Shown: one piece after another, positions 1 to 8,271 of the stretch
Layout: each line of letters opens with the position of its first letter
How positions within the stretch are numbered: the stretch's first letter is position 1
Source of the DNA: Cephalothrix simula
Lineage: Eukaryota; Nemertea; Palaeonemertea; Archinemertea; Cephalotrichidae
Length of the DNA stretch: 11,613 nt
Assembly (NCBI GenBank): GCA_035591015.1
Contig: JAXIUW010198288.1
Span: 1-11,613, forward strand
Direction: 5' to 3'
Program-made: the position numbers and the translations under genes
The notes under the pieces: generated by a model
Databases searched by the model: none
What the model was told of the DNA's origin: nothing
What the model saw: the letters and a program-made list of their open reading frames with translations, nothing else

Positions 1-160
1 TCCGGTGGTAGGATGACCAATGGAACGTATTTTCCTGACATTCGAGACTATCCGAGAGAACCAATGGAACACAACCAATGCGTAGTTTACCATGGTGACG
101 TCACTCGCGCCAACCCTCGAAATTGAAATTCGCGCCAATACTGCTCCGTTTCTTTCGTTA
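1..160. promoter_or_regulatory. Promoter-like cluster of CCAAT, CRE and E2F-like sites
   Basis: Seen: three CCAAT boxes on the plus strand (17-21, 61-65, 75-79), the first two followed by GG; a perfect palindromic CRE, TGACGTCA, at 96-103; and two E2F-like cores, TCGCGCCAA at 105-113 and TTCGCGCCAA at 129-138. Known: NF-Y, CREB/ATF and E2F sites in this order and density are typical of TATA-less housekeeping or cell-cycle promoters. Inferred: transcription would start near 140-180 if it reads rightward. No long ORF follows; the first ATG (174) gives only about 26 codons. It could serve a gene off the left edge, or a non-coding first exon of a gene to the right. Which gene it serves cannot be decided here. 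Confidence 0.35.
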
Positions 161-926
161 ATTTATGCACGTACCATGATACCGATGTACTCGGTTCTTC
201 GAACCCCCATCCAACCATCTTCCTTATATGGCCATGTAATTATCGAAGATTCATAAAAATCAATGAATAAATAATTTTTACGCTTAAGCATTCGAAGTTC
301 GAACCTAAGCGGCACTTTTTGTTTAAAAATACCAAGAAGCTAAGTTCCTAAGTAATCGCAATATGATTTGATATCGATTACGTGACACACTTTAGAGATG
401 TAGGCGGGGTTACGGACGAAATACGTAGTTCATAAAAATAGTGCAAGATATTTAACTCATTTTTAAATTATTGAATTTAGGTAATAAGGATTCGATTAAT
501 TTTACTTACTAGTACCCATATTTTAGCCACGTTTTAGCTCTATTTGCAACAAATCGCTTCAAGGAATGATGGAAACCGGAATTGAAGTGATTTGTCGTGG
601 ACAGAGCTGAAAGGAAAAACTTGCAATACAATAGGTTTTGCGAAGTAACATGTCCCCACGTTGTGGTAGATAAAAATAATATAGTAATTTAAAAAAAAAG
701 TATAATGCATATTATGTCATACGGCAAATGTTTATATCATGTATTATTATTAATTAGTTGTTTTTAAAGGATACTGAGAAAAACACTAAAAATTTAAAGT
801 CACACGTTGAGTGTCGGCCCAAAATATGATCTTTAACATTATAAACAATACTGGTGGTGCTTAAATTTCACCACTAAAGAGCTCATTAAAATGTATTTAA
901 GACATAAAATGAAAAGATCGACGAAT
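161..926. other. AT-rich non-coding stretch, nothing recognised
   Basis: Between the promoter-like cluster and the 3' end of the MOLO1-type gene there is no long ORF, no RNA gene I can recognise and no clear tandem repeat. The stretch is rich in short A and T runs, for example a nine-A run near 690-700. A phrase near 863-876 (TTAAATTTCACC followed by CTAAAG) has a close look-alike near 6232-6254, which may be a scrap of a dispersed repeat. Confidence 0.5.
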
Positions 927-932
927 TTTATT
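927..932 (-). promoter_or_regulatory. Polyadenylation signal of the MOLO1-type gene
   Basis: The minus strand reads AATAAA here, about 75 nt past the TAA stop at 1008-1010. It is the canonical hexamer at a normal distance, so cleavage would be expected roughly at 895-915. The 3' UTR would then be short, about 100 nt. Confidence 0.6.
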
Positions 933-1007
933 CTAATGTACAATTTAAGGCATTAAAAGTAAATACAAAGATATATTTACAATTTTCGGCAAGAATTAAA
1001 TTATTTT

Positions 1008-1919
1008 TTAGCATTCACCACCTCCCCCGCATGCATCTACACTCACGACACCTCCAGAATCCCCACCCCCGCTTCCTCCCGCACTATAATGAGTGTCATA
1101 ATCAGCTGGGCAAGAATAATTGTAATTTGTGCTTCTACCACGCGGTCTTCTAGCACACTCAGGCCCGCATTTTATAACTAGTACTATAATGGCTATAACT
1201 ACTGCAAAACCACCTATTAATCCGATTATATATATCCAAGATGGCGTCTTTTTGCTTTTTGACCCATTTGGTGTCCCATAATCCGTATTTGAGTCACCTG
1301 AAGACTCCTTTTTTGCGTTACAATTTTCACCTTGATTAAAGTTATAGCACCAAATTTTTGTCGGACCTCTAGTTAGTTTATCCAAATAATAATCTGATAA
1401 CTGTGAAATAGCTTTTGCATAATCGCCTCCCGCCATTGTTGATTGAATTGAATTAAAACCACTTTGAATGCACTGTGAACTTAACATTTTGCAAGCTAGT
1501 TTTCCCGCACTTATATACATATATCCTGGGTTTTTCGCATACAAAATCACTATATTGTTACCACATCTTCCATAATCATATGAACCTGCTTCTAGCTTGT
1601 TCGCAAACACTCTGACGTCATCATTAGTATTATAAGCTCCTAATTCACGTGCCAGAGCCACTGATATGACATAATTATCATTGTTACATGATTTCGGGCT
1701 TATTTCTCTAAACTTCTCCAATTTAGAGTTTAAAATTTCAATCTCACCTTGATTTAAAAGGTTATCAGGATCACATACATATCCTGGTGCTGTTAAATTA
1801 CAAGCAATGAAGTCTGTCTGTGGGTCGGGAAAATTATATGGAGTTCTTGATACAGCAAGCGAAGTACCCACAAATTTTACGAAAATAATTCCACATAGAA
1901 TATATCCAAAGCCAGCCAT
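1008..1919 (-). CDS. MOLO1/TPM-domain single-pass membrane protein, intronless
   Basis: A complete 303-residue protein from an ATG at 1919-1917 to TAA. The start is the first in-frame ATG after an in-frame TAG (1961-1959) and has a good context (A at -3, G at +4). Residues 1-24 form a signal peptide. Residues about 26-185 match the MOLO1 (modulator of levamisole receptor-1) version of the TPM domain: an N-terminal FPDPQTDF..C block, then YVCDPDNLL, then a VARELG-like helix, the GNNIVILYA strand, YISAGK, and a late GDYAKAISQL helix. Eight cysteines (40, 49, 78, 119, 143, 150, 191, 200) suggest disulfides; N41 (NLT) and N218 (NGS) are possible glycosylation sites. A transmembrane helix spans about 228-249. 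The tail begins with a C-G-P-E-C basic segment, possibly palmitoylated, and ends in a Gly/Cys-rich stretch. In C. elegans, MOLO-1 is an auxiliary subunit of levamisole-type acetylcholine receptors; that role here is only a family inference. The single-exon structure is notable, but no poly-A remnant marks it as a recent retrocopy. Confidence 0.88.
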   Translation of the reverse strand: MAGFGYILCGIIFVKFVGTSLAVSRTPYNFPDPQTDFIACNLTAPGYVCDPDNLLNQGEIEILNSKLEKFREISPKSCNNDNYVISVALARELGAYNTNDDVRVFANKLEAGSYDYGRCGNNIVILYAKNPGYMYISAGKLACKMLSSQCIQSGFNSIQSTMAGGDYAKAISQLSDYYLDKLTRGPTKIWCYNFNQGENCNAKKESSGDSNTDYGTPNGSKSKKTPSWIYIIGLIGGFAVVIAIIVLVIKCGPECARRPRGRSTNYNYSCPADYDTHYSAGGSGGGDSGGVVSVDACGGGGEC

Positions 1920-2340
1920 TTTAGCCAAATGATTGAATGTCTGACTGACCAATATTTTCTACCTTTGCATTGGTCGCACGTTTCCCTAACTGAACCATAT
2001 CTTGACCAACATAATCAGATAACTGAAGACCAAACTGTTAATATGTAGAAATCTACACATGGGTATTATATGAAATGTACATGTTAAATTTCTTTTCTTA
2101 ATCCCTATTCTAAAGTGTTGATTTAACAGTTGGTTATACCAAGTGTCATGGACGTTTAGTACTCAAAACTGTGAATTGCTAAGATTGCGCTAGACTGTGT
2201 TAAGGGTTATTTATACCAAAATTAAAAAAGTGTGAATTTGTAAAATTGTGCCAGATGGCTTTAAAGTGTTTCTGTTAGCATGGTCAATAGCGCAATGCGC
2301 ATGCGTGATTTTTTGATTAGATGAAAATTGTTGGTTAGAA
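1920..2340. other. 5' flank of the MOLO1-type gene
   Basis: This is the upstream region of the minus-strand gene. A minus-strand CCAAT box lies at 1973-1969, about 50 nt upstream of the ATG, and could be a promoter element. No TATA box or further exon is convincing. The right part, about 2310-2340, may be a weaker outer extension of the left arm of the neighbouring palindromic element, since a diverged mirror of it occurs at about 2515-2545. Confidence 0.35.
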
Positions 2341-2501
2341 TGAACTCAGCACACCATTCATAGTTAAATCTTTTTCAAAGATAAAAACACCCAATAACGC
2401 TATAGACGGCATTTTGGATGACGTCATATAAGTGGCGTATATGACGTCACAGGGTGTTATTTTTTTAATCACCATGAACTATGAATGGTGCACTGAGATC
2501 A
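2341..2501. mobile_element. Palindromic MITE-like element with paired CRE sites
   Basis: The outer arms, 2341-2365 and 2477-2501, are inverted repeats matching at 22 of 25 positions. A second, weaker inverted block lies inside them (about 2381-2392 against 2452-2460). At the centre, TGACGTCATATA (2419-2430) and TATATGACGTCA (2438-2449) form a perfect 12-bp stem with a 7-nt loop. There is no ORF. A short, non-coding, fully palindromic unit like this is typical of foldback or MITE-class elements moved by another element's transposase. I could not define a target-site duplication; arms may continue with poorer matching to about 2312 and 2547. The core resembles that of the element at 8561-8755. 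Confidence 0.55.
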
Positions 2502-2709
2502 TTTCCACCTGTTTCTACCAACCATTTTTACCTATCTGCTAGCAGTTTTGCTGTATTTAGAAGGTGAAATTCACATTTTTTCCACCAGGGAGTACCACAG
2601 TATAATTCATTGAAGTCCTAACAGACCAAAGTTCGTTTCAAGAAATTTCCAAAAAGGTATAATTTTCCTAGGTTAATATTATGAATAGATGACGTACGGG
2701 ATTTTGTAT

Positions 2710-2870
2710 GCCGGTGTCAGGGTGTGGCAGGTATTGTCCGTAGGGATTTTTGTCCTACTTGTATAACATATGATACTGGGATATTCATCCCTGTGATTCT
2801 TTTTACAACAGACCGGACCGGCATCCCTGAGGTACAGGCATTCTTTTCACCTGTCACTAAGGCTACCCCT
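2710..2870 (+). repeat. Dispersed repeat, copy A
   Basis: This copy shares an ordered set of blocks with two others in the window: GCCGGTGT, GTGTGGCA (2722-2729), TCCGTAGGGAT (2737-2747), TTGTCCT, a CATATGATA-like block, ATTCATCCCT (2783-2792), and ACCGGACCGGCATCC (2812-2826). The minus strand of 11320-11532 has the same order, ending with ACCGGACTGGCATCC. Copy B at 5951 shares the first half only. The short ORF across this copy has no protein-like features and is probably chance. The strand given is an arbitrary reference orientation; the far edge is uncertain and may reach about 2912. Confidence 0.6.
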
Positions 2871-4110
2871 TTTTCGGGCCTCAGCCTTCAAACCCTTAAG
2901 GCCTGACGAAATAAAATTAAATTGTAATTTTCTTGAGTTTTAAGTTTTCCAAATTTGATAAAGTTTCATGAGATAAAAGAAATTCACGATCATCTCATCT
3001 TTCTTTTGAACATCTTTTGAACCAGATAACAAGATTAGCTGATTTTCATGTTTTACATTTTTTTCGATGTTTTCTGAGATTTTGTTAAGGGTTTTATTTC
3101 CTAGCCTATAAGAAGAAGTAGGGAATATACTTTTCTTGTAAATAAGGCACAATATGAAACCGTAACTAAAATCCATCCTTGGCCAAGAGGTTTGAGGTTC
3201 GAGTGCATTTCCTAGCAGATGGCAAGCGAACTACTCAACGAAACCCTGGACAACGATGAACAAAACCCTAGAAATGGGCCGAATCAATGAGTATCAATAT
3301 ACAAGCCAATCGACGACATTGTAGTTGATTACCTCCTCCGTGCCTGAAATAGCTTTTTAATACCAACAAATTGGTAAACCTGGGTAAACATGTAATAATT
3401 TCGTTATATATCGCTTCTTTCGCGTAAGTGTACAGAACCCCAATCAAATATTGATTAATTTGCGGCAGTAGTGGATAGCACTCGTGTTATTGGGCAAATC
3501 ATTGAGCGGATTATCTATCCCAATGGCCAACTTACTGCAACGAGAACTTGATAAAATTGCATTTTTTGTAAGAAGTCCTCCATTCTCAAGTTTTGAGTTT
3601 AGACTACAAAATGCAAGATTGTTTAAAAGTTAACTTAGGCGCATCGTGCTCATTACAGTAAGTGTTGAAGCGAGTACTTCCGGTTTTATGTACTCATGAC
3701 GATGAAAAATATACTACCCGCGGATTTCATTCGTAAATGTGTACAATATTAGGAATTTTACCATATAAGAAAAATACGTGTATTGATGGTTTTAATTTGA
3801 TCTTTAAAAGTGAAGTAAGCTTCTCATTCGACAGTCTGTGAGTGAGCCATAAACAAAAACTTCTACTCACTCAAGTACCCTGTTCATTTAGTGAGGTTCG
3901 CTGTGTCATCCCTATTCATTAGCTAAGTGTCTCTTTGAGTTATTTTTCTGAATAGCCCTGGCTACAAATCTGTTTTCCTTACTAAGAAACATGTGGTTCA
4001 TCAGTTTATTGGGATCATTAGATTGATTGTGCGGTGTCAACTGTCAAGCGTTGGTTTTTTTGTTGTTGAAAGGTAGCAGCTTTAGCTGTTTAGGGGTCTC
4101 AATGAATTAA
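2871..4110. other. AT-rich intergenic stretch, no gene recognised
   Basis: I see no exon, RNA gene or clear repeat that I can name. A 78-codon minus-strand frame at 2940-3176 has an ATG, but its product shows no known motif and no splice-supported extension. GTTCGAGTGC (about 3196-3206) resembles half of a tRNA B box, and GTAGTGGATAGCACTCG (about 3468-3484) resembles a tRNA 5' half, but neither has a partner at the right distance. Confidence 0.4.
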
Positions 4111-4850
4111 TTGAAACTCTTGGGTGGCGCCATAGCTGGGGCAGGGCCGCCTACAATTAGGTTTAAAAATAAATTCAAAAAATCGGGCGCGCAGGGCGGG
4201 ACCAAGCGACGCAAACCGGTTTTCATTCAGACATCAATACGCGTTACCAAAGCCTCGGAGACCCTTTTGAAAAAAGGACGGCGCCAAAATATTACATGTA
4301 TTTTTTTCATATTGTCGAAATTTGCGAAAAAATTGACCCTAAAATGATGGCAAGGGCACCAAAATAGATGGACTGAAAAGGTGCTTATGATCCTTTCTAC
4401 ATAGAAAAGGGTAACCCCGGCGCGGTTAGGATCAAATCAAAAAAGATTCTGGCCTTTTTGGGGCTCCCCTGGCGTTTTTGGCACGACTTAATTTTTGCAA
4501 AAGTGTGCTAGACCACAGCTACCCTCAAAACAGTCAAAACAGTTACCTGGGGCGGGGCGCCATTCACCCTGTTATTTGTCTGTGCCTTATGCCATGGACT
4601 GTAACCGACTTTGGAGCGGAGCGGGCGCCATTGAAATTTAGGCCAAAAATTTATTGGGTAACTTTCGCGCCAAAAAGGTCAAATGGCCAAATTCGATCGA
4701 ACTGTCATTGGTCAAAATTTTTTTGGGAGCATGTACAGTGCATATACCTGTACCACTTTCAATTTGTACCACCGCTTAGATGGGGGCCGCATTAGCCCCT
4801 CCTTCAAGCGTGCCACACAAAAATTGCCCTTTAAAAGTTGTGTTTTAACT
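4111..4850. other. GC-richer patch with recurring GGCGCC, origin unknown
   Basis: This stretch is visibly richer in G and C than its surroundings. It carries four GGCGCC hexamers (4126-4131, 4280-4285, 4556-4561, 4624-4629) plus related GCGCGC, GGCGCGG and CGCGCC words. Two phrases are alike, a GGGGCAGGG run near 4139 and GGGGCGGGGCGCC at 4549-4561. Short overlapping frames exist on both strands (for example 4478-4795 and 4712-4909), but none looks like a protein. It could be an old transposon fragment or a small CpG-rich regulatory island. No terminal inverted repeats were found. Confidence 0.3.
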
Positions 4851-5950
4851 GGTATTTTTTTTAAAATGTTTTCATCCTTGACTGCTATTTGACTTAGCTT
4901 CTGATTCATATGGTACTACTAGTGCTTATCCATGCTCGATAATCAAGTGTGATGACTCCAATTCTAATATTGGAGGGTCTCTTGTCATCTTTTTCAGTCG
5001 ATTGTCGCTTATACTTCATGGTATTTTTTCTTGTACCAGTCGATACTTGAGTACCCTAAACAAGTATTAGAGCTTGTATCTAATAAGTAGCTGCAAATTC
5101 AATAATAAACAACCCGGAAAAACAGTATGATTCTAAAACTGGGCAAAACAAACAAGGGGGGGGATCATGTAAATAATGTACACGGATGTTATAAAACGAA
5201 AACTCGATTTTGAAACCATTCACCCCCTATCTCCCTGGAAAATTTTACTTTCACAAAATTTGGGGGGCCCCACTTCAACAAAAATAATTTCCTCTTTATG
5301 ACCACATTTTTCTGGTCTTTGAGCACCAAAAAATTTTCGATTTTCCCCCCAAAAATTAAAATCTAAGGCATGTAATATCATCCGGTTTTTCCATCCATCA
5401 CCTTACGGATATCCTTTACAAGAGCAGCTCCTTTTGCCTTCAAAAATCATCCTTGAGGGATTTTGTCTTTATTCGAATGCATGTATAATGTGATAAAGAA
5501 ATAGGATGTGTTTTACGAAGATCAGATCTTTGAATTCTTTAAGATCTTGTCAGGGATCGTCAAGGCTATAATTTTTCATATCATACATCGGTTCTCCCCT
5601 TTTTGTCAACTAGGATTTCAATCAGAATTTATACGGTAGATCAATCATAATCTTTAAAAATAAATGTCTATTGAACAAAGATGGCTAAACTTAGACTATT
5701 CTAGAGGAATGATTTTAATTCATTCCCTTGGATAAATGTGTGATAGGCCCCAAAGAATTTTCTGACCATAAGCAACATATGTACTGTACACATAGCGAGA
5801 TGCCATTCACTGTTTAAAACGACTGTGGCGCCCCTAACAACGAAAAAATGAATTAATTCACCGTTTTAATGCGTTGAATTTTCACTGTCTCGTGACCTTC
5901 TCGTGATTTCTCTTGAGGAGGTGCAGACGTGCACAACCACTGTCGTTTAA
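4851..5950. other. Intergenic stretch with short palindromes, no gene recognised
   Basis: No coding exon or RNA gene is evident. Small structures include a stem around 4951-4988 (GATGACTCCAAT facing ATTGGAGG and then TGTCATC), an eight-G run at 5156-5163, and homopolymer-rich text at 5220-5350 with runs of C and G. None of these has a recognisable identity. Confidence 0.4.
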
Positions 5951-6145
5951 TTGCCGGTGTGGGAGGGTTCAATTCGTCCGTAGGGATTTGTATGATATAT
6001 CATACCCTGAGGGAGGAAATACAACCCTGCAGAGTACATTAATCCGTGGGCTTATTTCGCCGAAGTCTCATGTCAGCGATAAGGCTTGAACCCGGGACAT
6101 CTTGATCTTGAGTCCGATCGCTTGACCACTGAGCTATCCGGATAG
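5951..6145 (+). repeat. Dispersed repeat, copy B, with a tRNA-like end
   Basis: It begins with GCCGGTGTGGGAGGG, then GTCCGTAGGGATTTG, a TCATACCCTGAGGGAGGA block and GGGCTTATTTCGCCG, in the same order as the minus strand of 11320-11532. Beyond about 6065 it differs from copies A and C and instead carries, on the minus strand, a tRNA-like box pair. This combination suggests a tRNA-derived SINE reading leftward, with the shared blocks forming its body, or two repeats fused. It is given in the same arbitrary orientation as copy A. Confidence 0.5.
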
Positions 6146-6146
6146 G
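6083..6146 (-). repeat. tRNA-like Pol III promoter (A and B boxes), SINE head
   Basis: On the minus strand the A box TAGCTCAGTGG occupies 6136-6126 and the B box GGTTCAAGCC occupies 6092-6083, 33 nt apart, which suits an internal RNA polymerase III promoter. A CTCAAGA segment in between could be an anticodon loop with CAA. The acceptor and T stems do not pair properly, so this is not a functional tRNA. It is best read as the head of a tRNA-derived SINE or a decayed tRNA pseudogene. Confidence 0.55.
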
Positions 6147-6719
6147 ACGGATTAAAATTTAATGTAGCATATCATGAAACGTCCCTATAGGACGTGAAAA
6201 ACAAACAAAAACGATACTTCGCTGATTGTGAAGTTTAAATTTTTCACCGCTAAAGGCACCACAGTCTGTTTTAAGGCTTCATTAAAAGCGCCATGATGTA
6301 TAGGTTGCCTGTGTTAAAAGTATTATCAGGGTGTTTTTGGGGAGCACTTTTATTTTACTTTGTGATTCTTCATAATTTTATTTAAGACGCTAATGCTTGT
6401 ATTTAAGATCAATATTTCAAAGTACATGTACATTATTGAACATCAATTTTTATATGAAGCACGTTAAAATCCTGTTCTAAAGAACCGAACGGTAAATCAG
6501 TATTATAGAATGCACCCTTGGGCATAACAGTTTTGTTCTTTATAGTACAATGTCGGTACATTTCCGGAGGTTAAATGGAAAAAATACGTTAATGTGTGTG
6601 ACTAATTTGTGTTTGCAATGGTAAGGTACATGTGGCATTTACCTTCACTCCAATCAGCTCGGGTGTCATTGCTTTACAAACGATGTTTTTGAGTAAATGT
6701 TTGGCTTTTGGTACCTTAT
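6147..6719. other. Non-coding stretch upstream of the WAVE exons
   Basis: No exon or RNA gene is recognised. A small perfect palindrome, ACGTCC then five bases then GGACGT, lies at 6179-6195 next to repeat copy B. TACATGTA occurs at 6423-6430. This region may be part of the WAVE gene's first intron or its promoter, since the first coding exon is preceded by a splice acceptor, but I could not find the upstream non-coding exon. Confidence 0.35.
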
Positions 6720-6868
6720 TAGGGGGAAGGGGAGGGGGTTATCATATCATAAAAATTAAAAATTATAAAGTATTACATATGAGATGATGGAAAAAGTGTT
6801 AAGAATAAAATGAAAATAGAAGGTAAAGAAAAAATGATAAAAGAAAATGAAAAGAAATCAAGTAAATG
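6720..6868 (+). repeat. Purine-rich low-complexity tract
   Basis: Three G runs (GGGGG, GGGG, GGGGG) separated by AA and A lie at 6722-6738. After a short AT patch, an A- and G-dominated stretch from about 6780 to 6868 has very few C or T. It is simple-sequence DNA and not coding. Only three G runs are present, so a standard four-run G-quadruplex is not predicted. Confidence 0.5.
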
Positions 6869-7109
6869 GGCATGATAGCATGATATGTTATACATGCCTG
6901 TAGAAATCTACACGCTCGCACCTGGAAAAAATAGCATTACAATTTTAAATGCGTATTTCAATTTGTGTGAGGTGTACCGTTGTAACTACTTTCAGAGTCT
7001 ACAACCAATAAAGCATTATTCTTCATCAAATACTATTTCGCTTCGCTGCGCTCGGAAATAATTTAAAAATATACTTTCGTCTAATGCAACTTTATTATTT
7101 TATTTTCAG

Positions 7110-7134
7110 GTAGAACCCTATCACACTACCCAGG
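7110..7134 (+). other. 5' UTR portion of WAVE exon, after a splice acceptor
   Basis: A pyrimidine-rich tract (about 7089-7107) ends in TTTTCAG with the acceptor AG at 7108-7109. The exon therefore probably starts at 7110, with 25 nt of 5' UTR before the ATG. This implies at least one upstream non-coding exon. The A at -3 of the start codon is favourable. Confidence 0.65.
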
Positions 7135-7402
7135 ATGCCCCTGGTGAAACGGACGATAACCCCTACGGCCATAAGCCGGGGGGATGTCCCACCAGGGATC
7201 AGCAATGAGCTGGAATGCGTGACGAACAACACGCTTAGCAATATTATACGCCAGCTGAGTAGCTTGAGTAAATATGCCGAGGATTTGTTTGGTGAACTTG
7301 GAAACGAGGCTCAAAACTATTTTGTGAGAGCCAATCAGCTTTCAGAACGCGTGGAACGTCTGAAAGTCAAGGTCACTCAACTTGATTCGAATGCAGAAGA
7401 AG
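7135..7402 (+). CDS. WASF: WASF/WAVE (SCAR) protein, coding exon 1 of 4 seen
   Basis: WAVE proteins are the Arp2/3-activating subunit of the WAVE regulatory complex (with CYFIP/Sra1, NCKAP1, ABI and BRK1), which turns Rac signals into branched actin at the cell edge. This exon encodes residues 1-89 plus one base of codon 90. The start MPLVKR is the conserved WAVE N-terminus, followed by the hallmark block [11 protein letters not shown] then [21 protein letters not shown] (split here for display), and a heptad-rich helix to VTQLD, which packs with ABI and BRK1 in the complex. The donor is AAG|GTTTGT at 7402/7403, phase 1; the open frame beyond it is intron. Joining 7135-7402, 8023-8120, 8216-8271 and 10491-10611 gives 543 nt, 181 codons without a stop, covering the WAVE homology domain. 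A typical WAVE is about 500-560 residues, so roughly two thirds, including the basic, proline-rich and VCA parts, lie past the right edge. Confidence 0.95.
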
Positions 7403-7620
7403 GTTTGTGTAAAATTTATTTTAGCTGAAATTTTCACAATAGAAATTAGAAAATGCACCTGATGGATTAAAAGATCCGATAGTAAAAGTTTGATTCGCCT
7501 TGAGGGTTCTATTTATTGCGGATCGATCGTGATAGAAGTTCATAGAAATTATCCTTGAAACCAATTATTACTTTCTGTTATATTTTGCTGAAGTAAGATG
7601 AGCGAGCAGCGCAGCGGACC

Positions 7621-7680
7621 CCAAGTCGAACCCGCGTACATAATGTTGGTGCGTTGGAGCACTCGGCAAACACGACTCTA
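7621..7680 (-). repeat. tRNA-derived SINE fragment in WAVE intron
   Basis: On the minus strand, TGCCGAGTGCTC (7668-7657) resembles an A box and GGTTCGACTTGG (7632-7621) a B box, 24 nt apart. The text GTGTTTGCCGAGTG is like the 5' half of leucine/serine tRNAs and SINEs derived from them. The cloverleaf is not intact, so it is not a working tRNA. It sits in the intron between the first two WAVE coding exons, antisense to the gene. A GC-rich word follows on the same strand (about 7620-7599). Confidence 0.45.
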
Positions 7681-8022
7681 CTAAAGCTTTAATATTCCAA
7701 GTTATTTAAAAGTAACTTGAAATTCTAAATTCCCAGCCCTAGGAAATTGGTTTATAAATAGAATTTAAATGGAAACGATGGAAAAAAATTACTATAATTC
7801 AAGATTCAAGAAACGCATACAAATGGGTTTGAAAGCTAGGACAATGAGGTGAAAGGGGGGGATATAATACTGAGTTCTGTCTTGAGTTCACTGAATAAAT
7901 TGGCCGAGTGCTATAAATTTGCATTTATATTCTTGGAAACCTTTTATAACACCCCCTATTATATCTTTTCTACCATGAATCCCGCTCTTTTGGAAAAAAT
8001 AAAATTCATGATTTTTTTACAG

Positions 8023-8120
8023 TATCTGTGGTTGATATTCATCAAAGAAAACCCTTCCGAAGTTCTGTGATTACGGACCAAGAGGTCTTAAAAAGAGAGA
8101 CTATGCCTAATTGTTTACAG
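8023..8120 (+). CDS. WASF: WAVE coding exon 2
   Basis: The exon is bounded by TTTTTTTACAG before 8023 and CAG|GTAAAA at 8120/8121. It begins with the two bases that complete codon 90 (valine) and ends in phase 0. It encodes residues 90-122. Key residues are the VSVVDIHQRKPFRSS block, which matches the vertebrate WAVE segment reading EE-V/L-SLQDI..K-A-F-R-S-S, then DQEVLKRETMPNCLQ, equal to the DQQ...P-P segment of the homologs. The exon has no ATG and its correct frame is short, so it is easily missed; a different longer frame over the same bases is a shadow. It lies 620 nt after exon 1 and 95 nt before exon 3. Confidence 0.9.
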
Positions 8121-8215
8121 GTAAAATACTTATTCTGGTTCCTGGCTTGTTTATGATCTGGTTACCAGCCCTAACTACGTCGCATAAAATAAACATATTA
8201 ATTTTAATTTTACAG

Positions 8216-8271
8216 GAAGCGTATTTGAATTGTGAACCCCCTCCACCATTAGATAAATTAGATATTTATAG
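8216..8271 (+). CDS. WASF: WAVE coding exon 3 (56-nt mini-exon)
   Basis: The acceptor is TTTTACAG at 8208-8215 and the donor AG|GTAAGT at 8271/8272 is a consensus one. The exon starts in phase 0 and ends with two bases of codon 141. It encodes EAYLNCEPPPPLDKLDIY plus most of an arginine. It matches the vertebrate WAVE stretch with a three- or four-proline run followed by L-x-x-L-x-x-Y-R, part of the meander that lies along the CYFIP subunit. A 56-nt exon of this kind is below the reach of ordinary ORF searches. Confidence 0.9.

Noticed and set aside
1920-1952. Longer N-terminus for the MOLO1-type protein beginning upstream of the ATG
   Set aside because: The frame is open for 11 more codons but contains no ATG, only a TTG, before an in-frame TAG. 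The ATG at 1919 has a good context and directly precedes a signal peptide.
2724-2906. 60-codon plus-strand frame
   Set aside because: It lies across dispersed repeat copy A, has no ATG-supported protein features and is not conserved as a frame in copy C.
2940-3176. 78-codon minus-strand frame starting with ATG
   Set aside because: The AT-rich composition makes such frames common. There is no known motif, signal or splice context, so I left it out as a gene.
4111-4909. Several short overlapping frames on both strands
   Set aside because: They overlap each other, mostly lack ATG starts and read as low-complexity translations of the GC-richer block.
6083-6146. Functional tRNA gene on the minus strand
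   Set aside because: The A and B boxes are present, but acceptor and T stems do not pair and no complete cloverleaf can be drawn.
6722-6738. Possible G-quadruplex
   Set aside because: Only three runs of three or more G are present close together, so the usual four-run pattern is not met.
7126-7314. 62-codon minus-strand frame opposite WAVE exon 1
   Set aside because: It is a shadow of the conserved WAVE coding sequence on the other strand.
7849-8070. 73-codon plus-strand frame
   Set aside because: Most of it is intron, and it ends inside WAVE exon 2 in a different frame from the conserved WAVE peptide.
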